Positions 24,401 through 34,738 of a stretch of 64,000 bases of DNA are shown here, one piece after another. The notes under the pieces were generated by a model, which worked only from the letters and a program-made list of their open reading frames with translations, was not told the DNA's origin and made no database searches. The stretch comes from Theropithecus gelada (taxonomy: Eukaryota > Chordata > Mammalia > Primates > Cercopithecidae): the NCBI RefSeq assembly GCF_003255815.1, contig NC_037673.1, forward strand, positions 174,659,346-174,723,345, in the 5' to 3' direction. Every line of letters starts with the position of its first letter. Position 1 is the stretch's first letter. Made by a program: the position numbers and the translations under genes.

Positions 24401-27400
24401 GGGGACCCGCTAGGGCTTTCAGCAGGGCCTGGTGCGCGGGGCCTGGAGGAGACCTGGGAACAGACCAGGGCCCTCCCCGAACCCGCGCCCGCACCCCCAG
24501 CTCAGCCCCCAGCCTGGGTGGGGTCTCTGTGCCAGCCCAGACCCCAGTGAGTGCCAAGGGGGCGCCTCCGGCCGCGCTGCGACCCCGCGGGGCAGCCCCG
24601 GAAGGGCCATTGCTCCGTCCTCACTTAGACGAGCGAGGTGGATTCCGCCAGCCCCTTTCCAGAAGAGGAAGCCGAGGTTCGGAAAAGTCAACCAAGTTGT
24701 CCCAGGACGCTGGCGGGTTCAGAGGCAGCTCTGGACTCAGACCCAGGTCTCCCAATTCTAAAGCCCACTGCATGAGCCGTCAGGGCCCAGCTACAGGATC
24801 TTTTGGGGAAACTTGGAAGGGATAACTTCCACGGTGAGGCGATAAGGTCAGGCTGGTCCCATCTGGTACCTTATAAAGTCTCTCACTTTACAAGTGAGAT
24901 GCCTGTACAGCGCCCACACAGCATGCACACACATGCACATACACACACATGCACACGCATGCACATGCACACACATGCACACGCACACACCCACATGCAT
25001 GCACAGGCATATTTATATGCATATGCATACATGCACACATGTGCACACATACACCCATGTATACACACATGCACACATGCATACGCCTGGCACGTGCACA
25101 CACACCCATGTACACAGACACGCATGCATACTCCGGGCACACACATACACACTTCCACCCTCACACTAGCTTACGCTCACACACACTCTAGTCCCCTTGA
25201 CATCACGGGAATCTTCCCTTCTTGACTGCACCACAACCCTGGTCTGCAAACAAGATGCTGTAGGAGGTAACAGCCCAAGCATCACACAAAAAGGCGCAGT
25301 TAAAGCACAGTTAAATCAACGAACAGATCCTGCATTTTTTGTGTGATGTTCTTCCCAGGAGACCCAAAGTTGAGTAGATTTAAACTTTTTCAAGTACTAC
25401 ATTCTAATTGCTTTATGCTTTGTTTCACAACTCAGAGTTGGAAACAAATTCCATTTCAGAAGTTGCCATTACCCATCTGCAAGCACCGCCTTCCCTCCCC
25501 GCCCCCAAATTCCGTGGCTACATCAGGAGAATAGATTTTCTCATTTACCAATGTGAAGCGAAGCAGATGTGTTGAAGCCTCTAGCTCACAGGTTAACCAT
25601 GAGCATTCCGCCGTGTTGCTGCCATACTGCATGATTACAAAAACAGACTATCCTTTTTTTTTTTTTTTTTGAGACAGAGGACTCTCTTAAAGCAAATTGA
25701 TGAGGTGTTTGTGTGCCCTTTCACAATGACAAATCCATAAACTTATTTTCATGAATAATTTTATTTTTATTTTGGTCATAATTATGACTTTTTTAAATTA
25801 ATGGGAAGTCTCAGTCTGCTCAAATGGTAAACCAAAAAATGGGGTCATGAGGTTAATTCAGTCTTTGCATTTCTTCAACAACCAACTCACATTTCTCTGC
25901 TCCTTGCCTCAGAGGCTGGACATGTGCTAACAGCTTTTTTGCTTCTGTATGTCCTTAACAGGATGGCAGAATCCCAGTGTTAAAAGAATCTTAAGGTCAG
26001 CCATGTCGCCATGGGACCTCCTGTGATTAGCAAACAGATGTAGACATTCCTTCCAGATTCAGTCAAAGAAGAAGTTCTAACAACAGCAGCCATGTTCAGG
26101 GTGTGCACGATAGGCTGAGCGCTTGGGATACATCCCCTTAATTCTCACAGAAACTTTGTGAGACAAGTACTATAATCCCTGTTTAATAGATGGGCGAACT
26201 GAGCTTTGGAAAAACACTAATTTACCCGAGGTCACACAGCTGGAAAATAGCAGTGCTGGGATGCGAACCTGGGTGTCCTCAAGGCTGAAGTCTTGTTTGT
26301 TTGTTTGTTTGAGACCGAGTCTTGCTCTGTTGTCCAGGCTAGAGTGCGGTGACGAGATCTCAGGTCACTGCAACCTCTGCCTCCCGGGTTCAAGAGATTC
26401 TCCTGCCTCAGCTTCCCAAGTAGCTGGGATTACAGACAGCCACTACCGCACACGGCTAATTTTTGTACTTTTAGGAGAGACACCATGTTTGCCAGGCTGG
26501 TCTCAAACTCTTGACCTTGTGATCCACCCGCCTCAGCCTCCCAAAGTGCTGGGATTACAGGTGTGAGCCACCGCGCCTGGCCAAGGCTGAAGTGTTCCCT
26601 GCCACTCCACGCATCCGTCACTTACAGATGTCTGCCAGGATGTCCACACTCGCAGAAAAAGCTGCTGCTCAAAGTGAAATCATTGTTTCCACCAGGTCTG
26701 CCATGAGGCTGTGGAAAGGGCTGGGGATTAGGAGTGAGGTTACTGGGTCACCTAGGTTCAGGTGCCCACTGCCACCAGGGGCCAATCGCTGCTCCTCTCT
26801 GGAAGGCTGGATCCCATCTTACCCACGGCAGAGCAGCTGTAGAGAGAGGAGGCTGTTAAGAAACTTAAAGGACATGAGGCCGGGCATGGTGGCTCACGCC
26901 TGTAATCCCAGCACTTTGGGAGGCCAAGGCGGGTGGATCATTTGAGATCAGGAGTTAGAGAACAGTCTGGCCAACATGGTGAAACTCCATCTCTACTAAA
27001 AATACAAAAATTAGCCAGGTGTGATGGTGCATGCCTGTAATCCCAGCTGCTCCAGAGGCTGAGGCAGTAGAATCACATGAACATGGGAGGCGGAGGCTAC
27101 AGTGAGCTGAGATCGTACCATTGTACTCCAGCCTGGGTGACAGACTGAGACTCCATCTCAAAAAACAAACAGACAAAAAAAGAAACTAGAGGACATGTGA
27201 ATCCTCTGCCCAGGGCGCACATGGGACGCACGTGGGACGCACACAGCTGTTTGTCCTACAGCCTCTAGGAGTACGCCGACCCGTGACTTTCAGAGGCCAT
27301 CTGCAAACTTATTTTTTTCTCCCAAAGGTTTGTGCTTAGTCCTGAAATATGTTTCTGGACATGATGAAGGGATGTTCTCTGAGTGCCTATGTCAACACTT

Positions 27401-30400
27401 AAAGATTAATACTGATTCAACTCATGATGAAAATTGCATGAGGGAGAAAGCTGGAGGTGGTGTGTGGTCTCTGGAGAATTTTCCCAAACTGAATTACATT
27501 CGTTCACATAATGAGAAGTCACAGTGAGGACCAAGCGCAGTGCCTGGCACCACTAAATGCTGCTCAAGAAAGGTTTCTGGCTGGGTGTGGTGGCTCATGC
27601 CTGTAATCTCAACACTTTGGAAGGCCAAGGTGGGAGGGCTGCTTGAGGCCAGCAGTTAAAGACCAGCCTGGTCAACATAGTAAGACAAAAACTTTACAAA
27701 TTAGCCAGCTGTGGTGGTGCTCACCTGTAGTCCCAGCTACTCAGGAGGCTGAGACGGAAGGATCACCTGAGTCCAGGAGCAGCCGAGGCTGCAGTGAGCC
27801 ATCATCACACCACTGCACACCTGCCTGTGACACAGCGAGACTCTATCTCAAAAAGAAAGAAAGAACGTTTCCACACCAAACCGATACAGGGGCCTAACTC
27901 TGCAATGAACCTTCAAACTTTTTCCGTAACTTATTTTAAGGCTTTCTTTGTTAACAATTGCTTTATGCTTTCGACAACAATGATAAATCCAACTGAAATT
28001 AAAAATTCACCTAAAAGATATATTGAATCCATGTTGCTCACTGTAAAACTTGAAGCACAATTTCATAATGGTCCCACAGGTTCTGAACACCACAGAAGGA
28101 GAAACCTGTCTGTCTCAAACTCAGTTGTTCTAAAATTAAAACAAGGCTGGGCGAGGTGGCTCATGCCTGTAATCCCAGCACTTTGGGAGGCCAAGGCAGG
28201 CAAATCACCTGAGGTCAGGAGTTCGAGACAAGCCTGACCAACATGGTGAAACCCCAACTCTACTAAAAATACAAAAATTAGCTGGGCATGGTTGTAGGCG
28301 CCTGTAATTCCAGCTACTTGGGAGGCTGAGGCAGGAGAATCGCTTGAACCCAGGAAACGGAGGTTGCAGTGAGCCACGATCATGCCACTGCACTCCAGGC
28401 TGGGTGACAGAGTGAGATTCCATCTCAAAAAAAAAAAAAAACAAAAAAAAACAAAAAAACTGAAACGAAAAAGCCCGAAAGACATCCTTCTGTATCCAGT
28501 TACTCCACATCCCAAAGAATAACAGAAGAAAGAAACTTTCCCCTCAAAACCACCAATTGTACCATTATCTGCACTAACAAAAATAGGGGGAGGCTGTATG
28601 CCATGTTGATAGTAGGATGCAGATTTTGTTGATGGGATAGACAAGATTTTCTTGATGGGCTATACGATACAGTCATCAAACATGACCCTAAAGATGATGT
28701 ACAGTTTACTGTGGTTAAAATTAGGTGAGCAAATACCTGTCCACAGGATGGATGAGAAAGGATTATGCCGGAAGTTAAACAGCCCTTGGTTTAGGATGGT
28801 AAGATTATTCAGTAACATTCATCATGCTAAATCAAGATATAGCTTGGTTTTTTTTTAAAAAAAGGGGGGGCAGGGGAACAAGTACAGTAGCTCAGGTCTA
28901 TAATCCCAGCATTTTGGGAGGCTGAGGCAGGAAGATTGTTTGAGGCCAGGAGTCCAAGACCGCCGTGAGCTATGATTACAGCACTGCACTCCAGCCTGGG
29001 AGACAGGATGAGACTCTGTCTCAAAAAAAAAAAAAAAAGGGGAGGAGAGAGAAGGATGGAAGGATGGAAGGATGGGCAAGCCATCATGCCATTTCCCGAC
29101 CTGAGAGTCTAGGTAAAGGAGGGAGCCACAGCTCCGCGGCAGCAGGAGCCGGAGCACTGATGGGCATGTCAAGGGGCAAGAATACAATGTGCAGCTCCCT
29201 GGAGGAGGGCTCTGGGAAAGATCTCCACCTCCCAACACCCTCCACTGCCCCAGGGAGGGGCTCAGAATTATTTCGAGGGGGGGGAGCAACCTAGAAATCT
29301 GTGGGGCAGAGAGGGCTCCTCTGAAGACGCAGGATCACATCCACACTTCGCGAGGCCCTGAAAGCACAGGACGGCGGGGCACAGGGCTCACAGTGCACCC
29401 CTGGCTGCGCCAGCCCCACCTCACAGCCAGAGAACTGAGGCTCGGAGAGGCCCCCAGGCTCCTTGTCTACAGCCTTCCCCTCCAGCCCTCAGCATTTTCC
29501 TCTTCTAGACTCAGCCCTCCAAAAGCAACAAGCAAGGCGTGACAACCCCCAAGCTACACGCACCTCAGCACTCCAGGTCCTGAGGACTTGGGGCACTCCC
29601 CAGACTCCCCAACCAGGCCAGAGACATCCTCTGAGAACACTCCCCATGAGAATATTCCCCAGGAAGCTGATGAAAGTGGGCAGAGGAACAGGGACCTGGG
29701 AGCAGGTGGCCTGACCTGGGCACACCCACACCGTCCCAGACTGAGTGCCAAACCCGCACACAGGGTTCGCGGACATTAGTCCTCTTCACTCCCTTCTTCC
29801 AAGCCACCCTGCAAACCTAAGGGAGCCCAGGCCTGGCCCTGCGTGCTCTTCCACCTCTGTGACATTTCTGCCCCTGTAAAACAACGGCAGTAACCTCTGT
29901 CTGTACATCTCATGAGGCTGTTGTGGACAATTTTTAGGATCTGAAGTAACTTGTAAAGCTCACATTTTGTAAGCACAGTATATACAGAGAAACACAGATT
30001 TCAATACTGGCACAGATAAACCCAAATTTATCAATGTACATAAACCTCTACAGAACAAGCACCCACTGGCCACCCACTGGATCAAAAATCCTTTCATTGA
30101 GTTTCATGCCATCGAGGTGGAATTTCCCTAGAACACAGCTCCAGCTTACAGCCCAAGCTTCTCACCCTATTCCTTGGATGGCCACCTACTGGTTTCACCG
30201 GCCCCATGTCCTCTCCCCCTTCTTCTAGTAACAACACTCCAAACTGTCCTTTGGGATCAGCTTTCGCTTCTTGGTCCCTAGAGCTCCAGTGGGGTTGATC
30301 GTGCACACACATGAACACACACACAGAGACACAACTGAGCCTGGCCCATCGGAGAGGCTACCCTGCAGGTCTCAGTGACCAGGACAGGTAATCCGCATGG

Positions 30401-33400
30401 TTAGATGCAGGCCGTCTGTATTGATACATGCAGGCAATCCACATGGGTCCATCAGACGGAATTAGGGAATTTCTGCTGGGACTGTTGGAAAACAGAAACT
30501 AACACTAAGGATGTGAATCTGGAGCTGCTGGAAGCATCCCTGGCACTTTACAGGGAGAGCGGGGGCATCCTTGAGAAATATGGAGCCAAGAGGAAGAAAC
30601 AAAATCCAGGCACCTGGAGCCGTGCCTACACAGACAGTAGCCTGGACTTCTCTGTTACTCAAGCTAATTAATCTCCCCCCCGCCGCTTTTTCGCCCTATT
30701 TTTATTTGTTGTTGAAACAGCCTCAGTCTGTCACCCAGGCTGGAGTGCAGTGGCACAATCATGGCTCACTGCAACCTCAAACACCTGGGCTCGAGCAATC
30801 CTCACCCCTCAGTGTCTTGAGTAGCTGGAACTACAGGCTTGTACCACCATGCACAGCTAATTATTGTTATTATTTGAGATGTACTCACCCAGGTTAGAAT
30901 ACAGTGCCATGATCTTGGCTCACTGCAACCTCCGCCTGCTGGATTCAAGTGATTCTCATGCCTCAGCCTCCCAAGTAGCGTGGATTACAGACACGTGTCA
31001 CCACGCCCGGCTAACTTTTGTATTTTTAGTAGAGACAGGGTTTCACCATGTTGTCCAGGCTGGTCTCAAACTCCTGACCTCAAATGATCCACCCACCTTG
31101 GCCTCCCAAAGTGCTGGGATTACAGGTGTGAGCCACTGCGTTTGGCCACACACACACCTACAAATAAATACATACAAATATATATATATATATATATGGG
31201 TGGCTTTTTTTTTTTAATAGAGACGAGGTCTTGCTATATCATCCAAGCTGATCTTGAACTCCTGGGCTCAAGTTACCCACCCACCCTGGTCCCCCAAAGC
31301 ACTGAGATTACAGGTGTGAGCCACCGCGCCCCAGCCTGAATTCTTTTAAATTGAAGCTGCACCATCTTGGAGTTGTGTCACATTGCTATTTGAGGGTAAA
31401 AGGATCCAAAGGGGTCTAGAAAGGTTGAAGTTAATGGGATGCTCCTTGGTGAGGGAAGGAGAGACAGACTGCTCTGGCAACCATGACTCTAACTCTAACT
31501 GCACCCACTCTGGAAGGGGATTTGGAGGCCACAGTCAGATATGGCTGCTAAGAAAGCCAAGGAGCTGGGGGAAAGGCAGGACAGGAGTGGGTAACAGAGC
31601 TTCCCAGACACACCAAGTGGGTGCAGGTGCACCGTATGTGGTCTCTGGGTAGACTGACTGCCTTGGTGCTTGGGGGCTGGGGAGTGGCTGGTCACCCTCA
31701 GCCTAGTGTCCTCTTCCCTTCCTGCAGTGACGGGAAGTGCTACTGTTCTTTGCATGTGCTGTGATCTGGGAAAGCTGGCAAGCAACGTCCTAGAGTGCCA
31801 CCCTCAGTCACTCACTTCGGGGGCAGAACAGCATCCGCTCAAGGGTTTAAGGCCAAAGACTGCAAAGAATGGGACTGTGCCAGAGAGAATCCCAAACCCA
31901 TCAACCTTCCCTTCCTTCAGCAGTGGCTGGGAGCACAGCTGGACAGCAGAGCCCCAAAGGAGACAGAAATTTTGTGGTTGAAGAATGTTCCCAAAGTGTG
32001 GGGCTTGGGAAACACCAAAGTGGAAGGAAGGTCCAGTTATGAAAACTGAGGCGGGCCAGTGGATGACTGAACCCCCACTCTGCCCCATCCTCCTCTGGGG
32101 TGACAGCAGAAACATTCCACGGCCTCAGCAGACACTGGGGTAACACTCCACGACTGACCCTGGGGTAACACTTGTGGCCCCGGCTGACTCTAGGGTAACA
32201 CTCCGTGGCCTGATTATGTGGGGGTAACACCCCACAGCCCTGGATGACACTGGAGTCACATTCCACGTCCCTGGTTGATGCTAGGGTAATGCTCTACAGC
32301 ACTGGCTGACTCTGTTGGTTGCTCCCCAGTAGCCATGCCCAGTCTTCCTACCAAAGCCTCGATTCTGTTCCAGTGGCAATATGCCCAGCCTCAGGGGATG
32401 AATCAAGATTAGCCAAAGCCTCCTATGGCAATCGCATTACCCTTGCCAGCGACAGGGGGATGGTGACCCTGTGACCTAGCTCTGGCTAGTGGCTATAAGA
32501 CGCTGAAAGCTGGGAAAGTTTTCCCCTGAACTGAAACTAAAGAGACAACCTCTCAAGAAGACCACTCTTTTCCCTGCGCCTTCCCTTCTACCCAGGCTAC
32601 TCCTGGGTGAAGACACAGGTTCGCAACTGCAGCAGCCATCTTGTGACCACGAGGAAAGGACAAGAGAATGGCAGACACTGAGTGGTACCCAGTTGTGGCC
32701 AAGTTGCTGACAAACCCAGGATGTGCCGACCGTCTTCCAGGCTTCTCTTGTAGTGTATGGTAAGTAAGGACACTCGGGTATTCTGTTACTCGCCATCAAA
32801 AGCATATTTACCATCCTGTACTTTTCCTATATGTTATCATATTTGCATACAGAGGAGTTGTGAGCACACCATCAGAGGAGAGGCAGTGGAAGAGGTTGGA
32901 TGACAGAGCTGGTAAATGGTGGGACCAGGCCTCAAACTCTCTTCTGCTGATAGGAAGCCTCAGGTACCTCTGCCCCCGGGGAAAAATTCCTTCAGCCTAC
33001 AGATTCCCCATCTCAGGGCCAGGCCTCAAACCTTCAAAGCCAATGTGGAAAAGTCCAATCCAAAATGACAAAATAGATCTGTGAAAGGAATGCCCCGATC
33101 CTTGGCTCATTCTAAATATGCTGCTATTATTATAAAGCTCTCCCAAACTGTTGCAAGAAAAAAAAAAAAAAAAAAAAAAAAAAAAACAAGAAAAGAGAGA
33201 GAAAGTGAGCATGCCAGGAAGTCATTGAAAGGAAACTTTTTTTTGTTGTTTTGGGAGCCAGGAAATGTCAAGGAAACAAATGCAGCTATGATTTACACTG
33301 CATCTCCAGTTGTGCCATGGGATTCAAAAATAGGCATCTTAATTAAAACTGACAGCAGAGAGCAGCTCTGACAAGTAGACAAACCACAAAAGAGGCTGAA

Positions 33401-34703
33401 AAATCTCCATTTGACTCTGGGTTGACAGTATTTAACCAATACATAGAGTTGATAAGAGAGAAGGAAAATGTGTAAACTTTACTCCCAGTCTCCGGGCTTT
33501 TCTTGTTTTCAAACTGATTGGTCTGGACAATGGAAGGCCAACAGCCAACAATAAATCCATTGTAAGCTGGCATGGTCTCCTCTGAATACAACTAAATATT
33601 TCTTTAATCCTTGCATTACATTTTTTACTGTATTATGAAAGCCATGTATTCTAAAGTTTTAAGCTTTTATAACATTGTAACTATAGGTATGAGATGGGAG
33701 GATTGATTACTTAGGCAACCTATTTAAAGCACTTTAAGAGGAAAATATTAGATTTTTTTTTTGCATGAATATTTTCACATCATACTGAAGATACGATCGT
33801 TCATGGCTCTTACTCAGAAATCTTGTTTATCTCTTCCTTTGTGTGCCATGGGAAGGGTCTTTAATGATTATGAGTTGACATGAATATTCCTTTCTTGTAG
33901 CTTCTGTATCTTCATTATCAGGCACATCAGCCAGTCCCAGAAAAAGTTATTTCACAGTTCTGTTCCCAAGGGAACAACGACGGTGGGTCCCACATTAACA
34001 GTGGCTTTTGTTGGCTTTTTTCCCCTGACATTAAAGCCATGTATGGTTGGCAAGGATGTCTTTTCTTTTAATTTGGAAATGGTTTCTGCCTCTGGTTCTC
34101 TGGAAACAAGTTTGTTAGTAGGACAAGCTGCCCGCACACTCACATACACAACTACTTCAGCGCAGGCTTAAAAAGGGCTTCACTGAGAACAAATCAGAAC
34201 TGAAAAACAGCTTCAAGTACAAATGTTCTTTTCTTCTGAGATTTTCAGTTCAACATTTGGCCTTCATATCTAACGGCTTGAAAAAGTATCTATACATCTA
34301 ATTAGAGTCAATTACTCACTCCCCGTATGTGCCTCCCACGGTGGTCTCCTCCCAGCCAAGGAACTCATTGTCACCGGCCAGGCTGTGGACATTTCCCATC
34401 CAGTAACATTTACAAGAAGAATAGCTCCTAGCAGAAACAGACTGGTACCCCTAGGAGAGAGAAGCTGTCTCACAGGGGGCACCCAAACAACCAGAAGTTT
34501 GACCCCAACTGCATTCATACTGCACCATCTCTGACTCTCCACTGGTGGGAAAACCCAACCAGTTTACACTCCCAGCATAGCATGTGCCTCAGCTACCCAG
34601 CTGGGATTAGGGAGTAGGACCATGTGTGAATGGCACAGCAAGTTCTCCAGAATCCAGGGTTCCCTAGATTCTAAATTTTTCTTTTGCCTTTCTAATCAAG
34701 AAA

Positions 34704-34738
<35 letters not shown>

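Noticed and set aside
23736..24825. Open frames of 137-223 codons on both strands in the intronic CpG island
   Set aside because: Stops are rare in CpG-rich DNA; the translations are Pro/Gly/Arg/Ala-rich without a recognisable fold, and frames on both strands are equally open.
24803..25225. His/Thr-rich frames of up to 140 codons
   Set aside because: They are translations of the CA/TG tract (HTHTH patterns), not protein genes.
33158..33186. A29 as the tail of a processed pseudogene
   Set aside because: The 350 bases before it show no coding similarity and no target duplication was found around a retrogene body.
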